NCBI RefSeq assembly: GCF_042432445.1
Contig: NZ_JBHLXE010000027.1
Span: forward strand, 62,001-126,000
Length of the DNA stretch: 64,000 nucleotides
Direction of reading: 5' to 3'
From: Thorsellia kenyensis
Lineage (GTDB): Bacteria; Pseudomonadota; Gammaproteobacteria; Enterobacterales; Thorselliaceae
A program made the translations under genes and the position numbers. Positions within the stretch are counted from its first letter, which is position 1; every line of letters starts with the position of its first letter. Positions 26,417 to 35,777 of the stretch are shown here, piece after piece. Under the pieces are notes generated by a model that was given only the letters and a program-made list of their open reading frames with translations, was not told the DNA's origin and searched no databases.

Positions 26417-28441
26417 TTAATTTACTTGAGATTCTATTTCTTTAAGGCGTTGTTCTTCTGCTGCTTTTTCTTTTTCAATACGCAATTTTTCTTCTAAAAC
26501 CCTTAATTTTTCCGCTTCTCTAATGGCTTCTTTTCTGTACTCAATCAAAGATTCGGGGATATATTTTTCCCCTAAAAGATGATAGTCCATGATACTTCGC
26601 ATCATTTCACCATTTAATGACCCTTTACCTGCATTTTCAAGAACAATAACGACTGATATTTTAGGATCATCATAGGGGCCAAAGCCTATCATCATGCGAT
26701 GATCTCTTAATCTTTTCGCTTTATCTTTATTTAAATCCACTTCATACGAATGCACCTGCGCAGTCCCAGTTTTTAAAGCGACTTGATATTGGGCGTCTGA
26801 AAAATAATTTTTTGCGGTACCATTACTTGCATGAGCCACGCCATACATTGATTTTTTAATTAACTCCCAATAGCTTTTATCAATATTTTCTAGTTCAGAT
26901 TTTTCAACCTGCAGATAATTATGTTTCTCATTATGTTGTTGACTACGCAGAAAAAGGTGTGGAGTTTTAACGGCACCTTCGTTAATTAATGTGTTCAAAA
27001 CTTTAGCCATTTGTATAGGCGTAGCACTCCAATAGCCCTGGCCTATACCCACAGGTATTGTATCACCGGTTAGCCACTTAGCGCCTCTATTATTTTCTTT
27101 CCATTCACGGCTTGGCATAACCGTAGCTGTGGTTTCGTCTATATCAATACCTGTAGGGCGTCCATATCCAAATTTAACCATCCAGTCATGCATCTTATCG
27201 ATTCCCATATCATAACTGAGCTGATAGAAAAATGTATCCGCGGACTCTATAATTGATTTTTCAATGTTCAACTGACCATGTCCCCACCGCTTCCAATCTC
27301 TATATTTTTTTTCAGAATTCGGTAACTGCCACCAACCCGGATCGTAAATACTGGTTGTGGGTGATATAGTACCTTCTGCTAAAGCGGCAAGACCAATAAA
27401 TGGCTTCACTGTAGAAGCTGGTGGGTACAATCCTTTTGTTGCCCTGTTAAATAAGGGTCTATTAGGATTGTCGTTTAAGTTTTTATAGTTGGTAACAGAG
27501 ATACCATCCACAAAAAGGTTAGGATCATAAGATGGACTTGAAAATAATGCTAAAATTTCTCCTGATTTAGGATCACTGACAATGATAGCCCCATTGATAT
27601 GAGAGAGTAACTCTTGTATGTGCAGTTGTAGTTTTAAATCAATCGTTAAATAAATATCTTGACCAGCTTTAGGGGGTGTTTTACTTAATTGACGAATAAC
27701 TTTGCCACGATTGTTGACTTCAACTTCCTCTGTTCCTGTAGTGCCATGAAGAATATCTTCGTAGATATTTTCAATGCCGGCACGCCCAATTTGTGATGAG
27801 CCTTTATAATTATTAAATTTGTCTTCAGCTTTTAGTCGTTCAACATCTTTTGCTGAAATTTTTGCTACATACCCTAGAATATGCGCAAGAGATTCACCAT
27901 AGGGGTAGTAACGTCTCTGGTAGTTTTTTATTATGACGGTAGGTTGACTGTAGTCTTTAGAATAAAACTTATGCCTATCATTCGAAAATCGAGCAATTTC
28001 ATCTTCATCAAGGTTACTTTTAAGAGGAATAAATGAGTACCTAGTGGCAATTTTTCGTTCTTCTTTAAAATTATTAATATCCTCTTCAGTGATGTTGATA
28101 AGTTTTTTCAATTCAGTAATCGTAGCTTCTAAATCCTTGATGTTATCAGGTTGAATTTCTAATTGCCAAATATTTTTATGCTTCGCAATAGGCAAACCAT
28201 TCCTATCATAGATTAGGCCTCTAGTAGGTGCTATATATTGAAGTTTAATACGGTTTTTATCAGTTTCAGTTTTATAAAATTCGTGGTTAGTAATCTGCAA
28301 ATAATAAAGATTTGAGAGTAATATACCAATAAAAATAATGATAAAAAGAAGACAAACGAGAACACGTCTAAGAAATAATTTAGATTCAGCAGTGTGATTT
28401 CGAAAAATCCCGTCATTATTTGTGCTATTTTTATGTTTCAT
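26417..28441 (-). CDS. mrdA: Penicillin-binding protein 2
   Basis: 674 residues (E. coli PBP2 633). Peptidoglycan transpeptidase for rod elongation, anchored by one helix (residues 25-50). The dimerisation/pedestal domain (about 60-260) is followed by the transpeptidase with active-site Ser343 in PPASTVKPF, the SxN-type motif SADTFFYQ near 400, and KTGTAQ near 565. The last 40 residues are a highly charged, probably coiled-coil tail (EKLRVLEEKLRIEKEKAAEE) not seen in E. coli PBP2. It starts two bases after the rlmH stop. Confidence 0.95.
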   Translation of the reverse strand: MKHKNSTNNDGIFRNHTAESKLFLRRVLVCLLFIIIFIGILLSNLYYLQITNHEFYKTETDKNRIKLQYIAPTRGLIYDRNGLPIAKHKNIWQLEIQPDNIKDLEATITELKKLINITEEDINNFKEERKIATRYSFIPLKSNLDEDEIARFSNDRHKFYSKDYSQPTVIIKNYQRRYYPYGESLAHILGYVAKISAKDVERLKAEDKFNNYKGSSQIGRAGIENIYEDILHGTTGTEEVEVNNRGKVIRQLSKTPPKAGQDIYLTIDLKLQLHIQELLSHINGAIIVSDPKSGEILALFSSPSYDPNLFVDGISVTNYKNLNDNPNRPLFNRATKGLYPPASTVKPFIGLAALAEGTISPTTSIYDPGWWQLPNSEKKYRDWKRWGHGQLNIEKSIIESADTFFYQLSYDMGIDKMHDWMVKFGYGRPTGIDIDETTATVMPSREWKENNRGAKWLTGDTIPVGIGQGYWSATPIQMAKVLNTLINEGAVKTPHLFLRSQQHNEKHNYLQVEKSELENIDKSYWELIKKSMYGVAHASNGTAKNYFSDAQYQVALKTGTAQVHSYEVDLNKDKAKRLRDHRMMIGFGPYDDPKISVVIVLENAGKGSLNGEMMRSIMDYHLLGEKYIPESLIEYRKEAIREAEKLRVLEEKLRIEKEKAAEEQRLKEIESQVN

Positions 28442-28443
28442 CT

Positions 28444-28914
28444 TTATTCTCGATGATAAGGATGATTGTTATTTAAACTCCAAGCCCTAAAAATTGTTTC
28501 AGCAACAATAATCCTGACCAAAGGATGGGGAAGAGTAAGTGCAGAAAGAGACCAAGATTGCATAGCTGCTTGCTTGCACTCAGCAGACAACCCTTCAGGT
28601 CCACCTATTAAAAGGCTAACACCTTTACAATTTGCTTGCCATTGACTTAACTCTGAGGCTAATTGAGGTGTTGTCCATTTTTTGCCAGGAATATCTAGCG
28701 TAACAATATGAAAACCCTTCGAAACTGCGTGCAGCATTTTTTCACCTTCGGCTTCTAAAATCCGAGGTATATCAGCATTTTTAGTACGTTTACCAGCTGG
28801 AATTTCAATGAGTTCTAATGTGACATCATGAGTTAAACGATTTTGGTAAGTAGTAAAACCTACAGTTATCCAATCTGGCATTTTGGTGCCAACAGCTATC
28901 ATTTGAATTTTCAT
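28444..28914 (-). CDS. rlmH: 23S rRNA pseudouridine1915 N3-methyltransferase
   Basis: 156 residues from the chosen ATG (E. coli 155). Methylates pseudouridine 1915 in helix 69 using S-adenosylmethionine (SPOUT fold). Matches E. coli RlmH from MKIQMIAVGTKMPDW through SLLIGGPEGLSAECKQAA to the C-terminal NNHPYHRE. A longer frame from a TTG at 28944 overlaps rsfS and adds ten unsupported residues. The chosen start leaves 20 bases after rsfS. Confidence 0.95.
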   Translation of the reverse strand: MKIQMIAVGTKMPDWITVGFTTYQNRLTHDVTLELIEIPAGKRTKNADIPRILEAEGEKMLHAVSKGFHIVTLDIPGKKWTTPQLASELSQWQANCKGVSLLIGGPEGLSAECKQAAMQSWSLSALTLPHPLVRIIVAETIFRAWSLNNNHPYHRE

Positions 28915-28934
28915 CGCGATACGAGCCTTCGAGA

Positions 28935-29273
28935 TTAACCCCAAAGTTTTTCAAGAGCGTATAGGTCTCTAGATTCTTGTTGCATAAGATGTAGTATCGC
29001 ATCACCAAAATCTAAAATGACCCACTCAGCTGTATCTTTACCAGAGCAACTAAATAACTCAACACCAGCCCCTTTGGCTTTCACTTGAATCAATTCTGCC
29101 ATAGAAGCGATGTGTCTTGTAGAAGTACCAGTCACAATGATCATGGCATTGGTGATACTTGATTTACCAGTCACATCAAGAGTAGTAACATCTTGGCCTT
29201 TTACTTCTTCCACTTCATTGATAATCCAATCAATTAAACTTTCAGTCGTTCTTATTGTATTTAGCATATTCAT
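28935..29273 (-). CDS. rsfS: Ribosome silencing factor RsfS
   Basis: 112 residues. Binds ribosomal protein L14 and blocks subunit joining in stationary phase. Family signatures: DVTGKSSITNAMIIVTGTS, then DTAEWVILDFGDAILHLMQ and LYALEKLWG at the C-terminus. First gene visible of the rsfS-rlmH-mrdA-rodA-rluE unit. In E. coli it is preceded by nadD and holA, which are absent here. A second Met at residue 3 is an equally possible start. Confidence 0.94.
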   Translation of the reverse strand: MNMLNTIRTTESLIDWIINEVEEVKGQDVTTLDVTGKSSITNAMIIVTGTSTRHIASMAELIQVKAKGAGVELFSCSGKDTAEWVILDFGDAILHLMQQESRDLYALEKLWG

Positions 29274-29423
29274 TTTTTCATTGTACCGGGTTTTTAGTGA
29301 TTCCTCGTATGAATCACATATTCATAAGTAATATGACACATTATCATCACGTATATTTTAATTTTTTAATCAAATAGTATAACATGATAGGTTAAAATTG
29401 AGAACGTATATCCACAATTAAAC

Positions 29424-29762
29424 CTAAATTGCTTCTTCGTCTTCTTCGCCTGTGCGAATTCTAATAACGCGCTCAATATCATAAATAAAGATCTTTCCGT
29501 CACCAATTTTACCTGTTTGTGCTGTTGACATAATGACATTTATGGCTCGTTCAACAAGATCGTCAGTGACAATGATTTCTAATTTTATTTTAGGCAGAAA
29601 GTCTATCATATATTCAGCACCACGATATAACTCAGTATGACCTTTTTGCCTGCCAAATCCTTTAACTTCAGTCACGGTCATGCCGTTAACGCCAATTTCA
29701 CTAAGTGCTTCTCTGACATCATCTAATTTAAAAGGTTTAATAATAGCTTCTATTTTTTTCAT
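29424..29762 (-). CDS. glnB: Nitrogen regulatory protein P-II
   Basis: 112 residues. A trimeric signal protein that senses 2-oxoglutarate, ATP/ADP and glutamine (through uridylylation), and in E. coli controls NtrB and glutamine synthetase adenylylation. The uridylylation site Tyr51 is present in ELYRGAEYMID, and the nucleotide-binding TAQTGKIGDGKIFIYD is intact. A strong aaggag precedes the start. Last gene of the glrK-qseG-glrR-nadE-glnB unit; 44 bases separate it from nadE. Confidence 0.96.
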   Translation of the reverse strand: MKKIEAIIKPFKLDDVREALSEIGVNGMTVTEVKGFGRQKGHTELYRGAEYMIDFLPKIKLEIIVTDDLVERAINVIMSTAQTGKIGDGKIFIYDIERVIRIRTGEEDEEAI

Positions 29763-29806
29763 AGTGCTGCTCCTTATGTTGGCTTATCATAGCACAGTGC
29801 AAATGC

Positions 29807-31516
29807 TTATTTATTTACAGGATTAAATCCGTTCGTAATGGGGTAACGCCTTTCCTTAGCAAAACTTCTTTTTGTTAGCTTAGGACCGATTGGTGATTGT
29901 GCACGTTTATACTCATTTAGATTAACTAATCGCAAAACACGTTTAATGTCAGAGAGACTAAAACCGAGTGTAATTAAATCCTCTACACCCGCATCGTCTT
30001 CTACATATGCTTTTAAAAGGGGATCTAAAACTTCATAAGGGGGGAGATTATCTTGATCTGTTTGATCAGGAGCTAACTCTGCCGAAGGCGGTCTTGTTAT
30101 AACACGGTTTGGGATTATTTCCTTTTTGAGGTTGAGGTACTCGCTTAAGGCATAAACCCAGGTTTTAGGTAAATCTTTTAGGACATTAAAACCACCAGCC
30201 ATATCACCATATAAAGTAGAGTAGCCAACAGCCACTTCGCTTTTATTGCTTGTCGTTAGGACTAATTTACGTTCTTTGTTTGATAATGCCATCAAAATCA
30301 CTCCACGGCATCTAGCTTGAAGGTTCTCTTCGGTCGTATCTTTCTCATTACTACTAAAAAGTGATTTCAGAGGCCCAATAAAACTCTCAAACATGGGTTC
30401 AATTGGCACAATATCAAATTGCACCCCTAAATTATCAGCTTCTTCTTTAGCATCAATGATGCTTATTTCAGAAGTATATCTAAACGGCATCATAACCGCC
30501 CTACAAGCTTCTGCCCCGAGCGCATTTACAGCTATTGCTAAAGTTAACGCAGAATCAATACCGCCAGATAAGCCTAAAACAATTCCGTCAAAACCATTTT
30601 TAGTTACATAATCCTTTGTTGCCAAACTGAGGGCTTGATATAAACTTTCTAGTTCGGTATGTGTAAGACCTCTAAGGAGCTTGTCTGCCTCAGGGGAGGG
30701 GGACGCTAGAGGCAATTGTGAAGATAAGATTTTGGAAAATAAATCAATACTTTTCACTTGGCAATGATTCACTTCGAATGCAGGTAAAGAGTGAAGTAAA
30801 TAGGCGTTGCTGGTTAGCGCAAAAGAGTGTCCATCAAAAATTAACTCATCTTGTCCACCCACTTGATTAACATAAATTAAGGGGATATTGAATTGCTTGA
30901 TTATATTCTCTACCAAATCATATCTTACATTTTGCTTATTTAAATAATAAGGAGAACCATGAATGGAGATAAGAATTTGTGCACCAGCCTCTGCTGTTTG
31001 CTTAATGGTTGCTTTATCCCAAATGTCTTCACAAATGAGTAGGCCTAACTTAATCCCCTTGAATTCATAAATCCCGTTATCAGTGCCTGGAGAGAAATAA
31101 CGTTTTTCATCAAAAACACCATAATTAGGTAATGAACGTTTATGATACGTGTGCTTGATAATGCCGTTTTCAATGACTAATAAACTATTATATAAGACAA
31201 ACTCTCCACTTTGGGTGGAGCGAGATTTATTTGCATCTCTAATAGGCACACCCAAAATAGCAACAATATTTAATTCTTTGGTTTTAAGCTGAATTAATTT
31301 AATGGCGGACGCTATTTTTTCATGAAAGTCCTTTCTGTATAACAAATCTTGAGGGGAATAGCCACAAATTGCAAGCTCTGAAAAAATGACTATATCAGCG
31401 CCTTGCGTTTTATGTAAATCAAGTGCCTCAATTATTTTTGCAGTATTCGCTTCTATGGCTCCAACGTGATAATTTAATTGGGCAATACCAAAACAGATAT
31501 TTTCTTTATTTGTCAT
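29807..31516 (-). CDS. nadE: Glutamine-dependent NAD+ synthetase
   Basis: 569 residues, the two-domain type. Residues 1-270 are a nitrilase-like amidase that takes ammonia from glutamine, with catalytic Glu near 47 (FSELAICGYS), Lys in YHKRSLPNYG and Cys in GLLICEDIWD. Residues 290-569 are the NAD synthetase, with the ATP-binding loop GLSGGIDSALTLAIA and TTSNKSEVAVGYSTLYGDMA. E. coli NadE is the short ammonia-dependent form, so the long form differs from that model. It lies between glrR and glnB, 33 bases from glrR. Confidence 0.95.
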   Translation of the reverse strand: MTNKENICFGIAQLNYHVGAIEANTAKIIEALDLHKTQGADIVIFSELAICGYSPQDLLYRKDFHEKIASAIKLIQLKTKELNIVAILGVPIRDANKSRSTQSGEFVLYNSLLVIENGIIKHTYHKRSLPNYGVFDEKRYFSPGTDNGIYEFKGIKLGLLICEDIWDKATIKQTAEAGAQILISIHGSPYYLNKQNVRYDLVENIIKQFNIPLIYVNQVGGQDELIFDGHSFALTSNAYLLHSLPAFEVNHCQVKSIDLFSKILSSQLPLASPSPEADKLLRGLTHTELESLYQALSLATKDYVTKNGFDGIVLGLSGGIDSALTLAIAVNALGAEACRAVMMPFRYTSEISIIDAKEEADNLGVQFDIVPIEPMFESFIGPLKSLFSSNEKDTTEENLQARCRGVILMALSNKERKLVLTTSNKSEVAVGYSTLYGDMAGGFNVLKDLPKTWVYALSEYLNLKKEIIPNRVITRPPSAELAPDQTDQDNLPPYEVLDPLLKAYVEDDAGVEDLITLGFSLSDIKRVLRLVNLNEYKRAQSPIGPKLTKRSFAKERRYPITNGFNPVNK

Positions 31517-31549
31517 TTATAGGTACCTTATACATAATATTCAGGTGGA

Positions 31550-32890
31550 TTATTTAAAATCTTGTGGATCTAAATCATGTTTAGCAAATAACTTGTAAAG
31601 TTCCGTTCTATTTCTATCAGACAGTCTCGCCGCTTGGGTAACATTACCTTTAGTCATGTGTAGAATTTTTTTTAAATAAGTCGCTTCGAATTGATTTTTT
31701 GCTTCAGTGAGTGTTGTGAATGAATTACTCTCTTGTTGAAGGGCCTTATCAATAAGGGTGTCATTTATGACGGTAGCATTGGTGATCGCTACACACTGTT
31801 CTATGACATTTACGAGTTGGCGGATGTTGCCTGGCCATTTTGCACTGGCTAGTTTTTTTAATGCTTCGGGAGAAAATGATTTAACAGAAGGCTTATTTTT
31901 TGCTGCAATTTTTTTTAACAATAAATTAGCCAGTAACGGTACGTCTTCACTTCGTTCATTTAGGGTGGGTAGTTTTAGATTGACCACATTCAAACGATAA
32001 TATAAATCTTCTCTAAACTCATTTTTTTCCATTGCTTCAATCAGATTTCTGTGAGTTGCTGAAATAATACGTACATCAATATCAATATCACTATTTGCAC
32101 CAAGTGGTCTGACTTTTCTTTCCTGAATGACTCTTAATAATTTGACTTGTAAAGAAAATGGCATATCGCCAATTTCATCTAAAAAGAGTGTGCCGCCATC
32201 AGCTGCTTTAAAAAGCCCGTCTCGGTTAGCAACAGCGCCAGTAAAAGACCCTTTTGTATGCCCAAATAGTTCAGATTCAAGTAATTGTTCAGGCAGTGCG
32301 CCACAGTTAATAGCAATAAAAGGTTTGTTTTTGCGATGGCTTGCTTGATGAATAGCTTTGGCAAGAACCTCTTTTCCAGTACCACTAGCACCATTAATTA
32401 AAATGGATACCTCAGATAGAGCAACCATTTTTGCTTGCTCTATCACTTGTAGCATTATGGGACTTTTTGTAATAAAATTTTCATCCCACTCATCTCCATT
32501 AGCCTTATTTCCAAAAGATTGAGCTAAAGCATTTTCAATTGCTTTATACAACGCATCTTTATCAACAGGTTTAGTCAGAAAACCAAAAACACCTTGCTGT
32601 GTCGCAAGAACTGCGTCAGGAATAGAACCATGTGCTGTAAGTATAATAACAGGCAAACCAGAATAGGATTTTTGTACCTCGACAAACAGGTCTAGACCAT
32701 CCATTTCATCCATCTTAAGATCTGAAATAACCAGATCAATAGACTCTTTATTAAGAATTTTTAACGCCTCTTGTCCACTGAGTGCTGTAGTGATTACAAA
32801 ACCTTCGCTTTTAAGACGGATACCTAATAACTTTAATAAGTTAGGATCATCATCTACTAATAGGATATGTGCTTGTTTTGTTGTACTCAT
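31550..32890 (-). CDS. glrR: Sigma-54-dependent response regulator GlrR
   Basis: 446 residues. Receiver domain (1-120) with phospho-acceptor Asp57 in VISDLKMDEMDG. The AAA+ domain (about 140-370) has Walker A GASGTGKE, the sigma-54 contact loop in variant form GSFTGA, and the Walker B-like GGTLFLDEIGD. A C-terminal Fis-type helix-turn-helix (KGNVTQAARLSDRNRTELYK) follows. In E. coli GlrR activates glmY and rpoE from sigma-54 promoters. A consensus sigma-54 promoter and matching enhancer-like sites lie upstream of glrK. The start overlaps the qseG stop by four bases. Confidence 0.95.
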   Translation of the reverse strand: MSTTKQAHILLVDDDPNLLKLLGIRLKSEGFVITTALSGQEALKILNKESIDLVISDLKMDEMDGLDLFVEVQKSYSGLPVIILTAHGSIPDAVLATQQGVFGFLTKPVDKDALYKAIENALAQSFGNKANGDEWDENFITKSPIMLQVIEQAKMVALSEVSILINGASGTGKEVLAKAIHQASHRKNKPFIAINCGALPEQLLESELFGHTKGSFTGAVANRDGLFKAADGGTLFLDEIGDMPFSLQVKLLRVIQERKVRPLGANSDIDIDVRIISATHRNLIEAMEKNEFREDLYYRLNVVNLKLPTLNERSEDVPLLANLLLKKIAAKNKPSVKSFSPEALKKLASAKWPGNIRQLVNVIEQCVAITNATVINDTLIDKALQQESNSFTTLTEAKNQFEATYLKKILHMTKGNVTQAARLSDRNRTELYKLFAKHDLDPQDFK

Positions 32891-33864
32891 TTAGATAAAT
32901 CCTGCTTAATATTTTTTTTCAAATCATGGACATTAATATCTTTTAATGGCATTAATAAATTGTTTTGATAGAGGAAACTAAAAAATAGCTCTCCTTCATT
33001 AATTTGCCTTAACTTAGCTTTTTCTGGAGGTTGTGCATATAAACTCGGTGTTTGTTGTGAGAGCAAATAAGGCACTATTGGAGGGGATTTAATTGACTCC
33101 AAAGATTGTTTTAAGGGAAAGCCTGAGTGAGCAGCGTCATTATTATTTAGAGACTGATTTGCTGCAATTTTAGCTGCAATTTGTGAATTAGCCTCAGATG
33201 AGTCTTTGCTTGTAGTTAAACTTTTATCCTCAACTGGAGCGTCTAATTGTGCTTCTAGCTGGATTTGTCTTCTTTGAGAAAGTTGTCTTTCTATTTCAGC
33301 TAAATTAGATAATTTTTTTTCGGCATTAGCTAAAGAATCACTCAAAAGGGTATTCTCTTTCACAATAGCTTCATACTCTTCCATGCTGACCGTCGTTTCA
33401 GCCTGTTCCATTACTGCTTTTTTCATTTGCATATATTCAAACATTAAATCTGTAATGGGACTAATTTCTAGTGGAATATGGTGTTCGTTTTTATGTAACA
33501 AATTAATAATATGATTTACTTCATCAGGGGTGGGCGAAGCGTAAGAGATTAAGATGGACCAAATAAGTGCATCTGGCATAATAGGGGAGTTAAACTGTTT
33601 GGCTAATTTTCTATTTACACTGGAAGTATTACTCTTTGCACATGTAATCAATTTTTGCCAATAGGTAATATTGGTCATTCTATAGAGAGTATCATTGAAA
33701 ATTTCTTCACAACTCACTGAATAAAAATTTTTCAGCGTATCTGGATACAACAAATTGTTCGCATTGACCTGAGGATAAAGTGTTAAAGCAATCAATAGTG
33801 GGAAAATGATTGTTCTACTCTTTAACTTTAAATTTGCTAGTTTATGGGTTTTTCTCACGGTCAT
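32887..33864 (-). CDS. qseG: QseG-like envelope protein
   Basis: 325 residues (E. coli QseG 237). In E. coli this outer-membrane lipoprotein binds the GlrK (QseE) sensor domain and sets its activity. The match includes the tryptophan/cysteine pattern TYWQKLITCAKS, a long coiled coil (about residues 150-205) and LSNLAEIERQLSQRR, near E. coli LENLTDIERQLSTRK. The N-terminal hydrophobic segment ends YPQVNANN with no lipobox cysteine, so it is probably secreted or signal-anchored and not lipidated. The C-terminal 110 residues are low-complexity (S, N, P, Q). It sits between glrK and glrR as in E. coli. Confidence 0.82.
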   Translation of the reverse strand: MTVRKTHKLANLKLKSRTIIFPLLIALTLYPQVNANNLLYPDTLKNFYSVSCEEIFNDTLYRMTNITYWQKLITCAKSNTSSVNRKLAKQFNSPIMPDALIWSILISYASPTPDEVNHIINLLHKNEHHIPLEISPITDLMFEYMQMKKAVMEQAETTVSMEEYEAIVKENTLLSDSLANAEKKLSNLAEIERQLSQRRQIQLEAQLDAPVEDKSLTTSKDSSEANSQIAAKIAANQSLNNNDAAHSGFPLKQSLESIKSPPIVPYLLSQQTPSLYAQPPEKAKLRQINEGELFFSFLYQNNLLMPLKDINVHDLKKNIKQDLSK

Positions 33865-33901
33865 ATCACTTTCAAGAGTTGTTGTTGTAATAGATAGTCT
33901 A

Positions 33902-35332
33902 TTATAGCGTATTTCTAGGAAGTTTTATCAAAAAACATACCTCTGCATACTCTACATCTATAAGGGTTAATTCTCCACTCATTCGGCGGATAGTATTTTG
34001 CGCGATACTGAGACCTAAGCCACTGCCTTTAATAGGCCCTGTGCGTTGGCTACTTCCTTGATAAAAAGGCTCGAAAATCATTGTTCTATCTTTTTGAGAG
34101 ATAGGTTTACCTGAATTAGCGATCTCAATAAAATCATGAAGTTCATCATGGTAACTTTTTACAAATATTTGTCCCTTGGCAGAACTATAATGAACGGCAT
34201 TAGAGATGAGATTATCAATCACTCTTTTTAAAAGCATTTCATCTGCTTGAATTATTCTTATTGATAACTCTTTAATTACAGTTGTTTGTTTTTGAGTTAC
34301 AAGAAGTTCATGTGATTGTAAGGTATTATCAATGATTCTTTCAAGTTCAATTTCTGAAAGTTGTATTTCATCGATTAAGGCTAAACGATTATATTCAAGT
34401 AATTGTTCGATAAGATTTTGTAATTCTCTTCCACTTTTATCTAGTATAGTAACCACTTCTTTTTGCTCTTGGGAGAGAGCACCCGCTATCTGATCGGCTA
34501 GCAATTCAGTTCCTTCTCTAATACTTGCAAGCGGTGTTTTTAGTTCATGTGATACATGTCGTAAAAACTCATGACGTTGTGATTCTAACCAATTAAGCCG
34601 TTCATTAAGCCATACAATCCTTTGAGCCAGTACTTGAAGTTCTCTAGGACCATTAAATTTGTTGATGTTAAGTTTTCTTCCTTCTGCAATAAGAGATATC
34701 ATTTCTCTTATCTGATTGACCGGACGGATGATCATTTGTGTAAAAAGTAGGACAAGAATAAAACTGATGATACAAAGAAGCAGGGCTTGCTGTCCCATAC
34801 TGTTGCCTTTGTCTGCTATAGCCACTTGTAACTCTTGCCCCTTATCAAAAATGGCCTCTCTTGTAGCTTGTGATAGTTTTGTTTGTGTTAAAGTCAGATC
34901 GATCAATAAATTAAAATAGTCTTCACTAGGCAGAGTATCGTTACAGGTTAAATTAGAAAGTTTTTTAAGTATATTACTAAGGGTATTATAGTAAAAGAGT
35001 TCAGATAAAACAGGTTTATGAGCCTCTAACATTTGAGCATATTGTTTTTTTTGCTCTTGATGCAAAACTCTAAAGGTTTCATCATTTAAGATGCAATATT
35101 GTCTAGCACTTCTTTCTAGTTCCAGAGTGACCGTTGCCATTACTTCACTTCGTCTGGCGTATATTGCGGTGTTACGGTTAATCTCATTGGATTTTTTACT
35201 TAATTGATTAAATCCATCATATGCTTGATAAGCGAGCCAAAGTAAGGGGAGTAAAACAAGCAAAAATGCGACCATGACAATTTGGCGCAAGGAATAAAAT
35301 GCGATCATTTTAAATTTTGTGTTTATACGCAT
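33902..35332 (-). CDS. glrK: Sensor histidine kinase GlrK
   Basis: 476 residues. Two membrane helices (about 12-34 and 178-201) bracket a helical periplasmic sensor. A HAMP segment follows, then the phospho-acceptor His in HEFLRHVSHELKTPLASIRE near residue 258. The ATPase domain carries the N box (LKRVIDNLISNAVHY) and GSGLGLSIAQN. It partners with QseG (sensor domain) and GlrR. First gene of a probable five-gene unit with qseG, glrR, nadE and glnB. The intergenic region upstream holds a GlmY/GlmZ-family RNA and its terminator, so glrK likely has its own promoter between 35333 and 35433. Confidence 0.93.
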   Translation of the reverse strand: MRINTKFKMIAFYSLRQIVMVAFLLVLLPLLWLAYQAYDGFNQLSKKSNEINRNTAIYARRSEVMATVTLELERSARQYCILNDETFRVLHQEQKKQYAQMLEAHKPVLSELFYYNTLSNILKKLSNLTCNDTLPSEDYFNLLIDLTLTQTKLSQATREAIFDKGQELQVAIADKGNSMGQQALLLCIISFILVLLFTQMIIRPVNQIREMISLIAEGRKLNINKFNGPRELQVLAQRIVWLNERLNWLESQRHEFLRHVSHELKTPLASIREGTELLADQIAGALSQEQKEVVTILDKSGRELQNLIEQLLEYNRLALIDEIQLSEIELERIIDNTLQSHELLVTQKQTTVIKELSIRIIQADEMLLKRVIDNLISNAVHYSSAKGQIFVKSYHDELHDFIEIANSGKPISQKDRTMIFEPFYQGSSQRTGPIKGSGLGLSIAQNTIRRMSGELTLIDVEYAEVCFLIKLPRNTL

Positions 35333-35433
35333 TATTAGCTACCGTGAATAATTGAAAAGAGTTTAAAAGCTTATCAATTATATTGTACATGAAAATGGCT
35401 CTTTAAAGCGAATTCATTTGATTATAAATAAGC

Positions 35434-35461
35434 AAAAAAAGTAACTGGAAAACCAGTTACT
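35434..35461 (-). terminator. Rho-independent terminator upstream of glrK
   Basis: On the minus strand: AGTAACTGG, loop TTTT, CCAGTTACT, then a run of seven T. It lies about 300 bases downstream of the start of the small-RNA gene and 100 bases before glrK. It is the only strong terminator in the intergenic region, so it probably ends the small-RNA primary transcript and separates it from glrK. Confidence 0.9.
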
Positions 35462-35589
35462 AACGATAGGAAATATGAATAATAGAAAATGAAGAAGAAC
35501 ATTAAGAATACACAATTGTCTAGGGGCGATAACTGATTATCAAATTAGACTTGCGTATTTTTTACTACAATTTTGTAATGATGTAACTT

Positions 35590-35767
35590 GTGCGATTATC
35601 AAGACAAATGAAACATAAATAAGACTATGGAGGTGCCTAACTCAACGTTACGTCCAAAATTTGATAATCCAAATGGGTATATCAACAGTAGGACGATAGG
35701 CACCATATAGGGCGTCATTTTAAGTGTAAATTCTATTATATAGAATGATACGAAAGCAAATGAGCTA
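35590..35767 (-). ncRNA. glmY: GlmY/GlmZ-family small RNA
   Basis: The RNA would start at 35766/35767, 12 bases after a consensus sigma-54 promoter, with AGCTCATTTGC. From memory of E. coli GlmZ, the match includes GCTCATT at the 5' end, AATGACGC, GGTGC(C/T)TATCGTCC, and GGAC..AACGTTGAGT followed by AGGCACC (AAGCACC in GlmZ). It folds into nested helices: GGTGCCTA (35704-35697) with TAGGCACC (35639-35632), CGTCC with GGACG, and TTGATA with TATCAA. This is the RapZ-binding core that lets GlmY protect GlmZ and so raise GlmS synthesis. Position next to glrK and the sigma-54 promoter favour glmY over glmZ. The 3' end is uncertain; the primary transcript may run to the terminator at 35434. Confidence 0.85.
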
Positions 35768-35777
35768 TTTGTATTAA

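Noticed and set aside
28915..28944. TTG start for rlmH at 28944
   Set aside because: It overlaps rsfS and extends beyond the conserved MKIQ start of the family.
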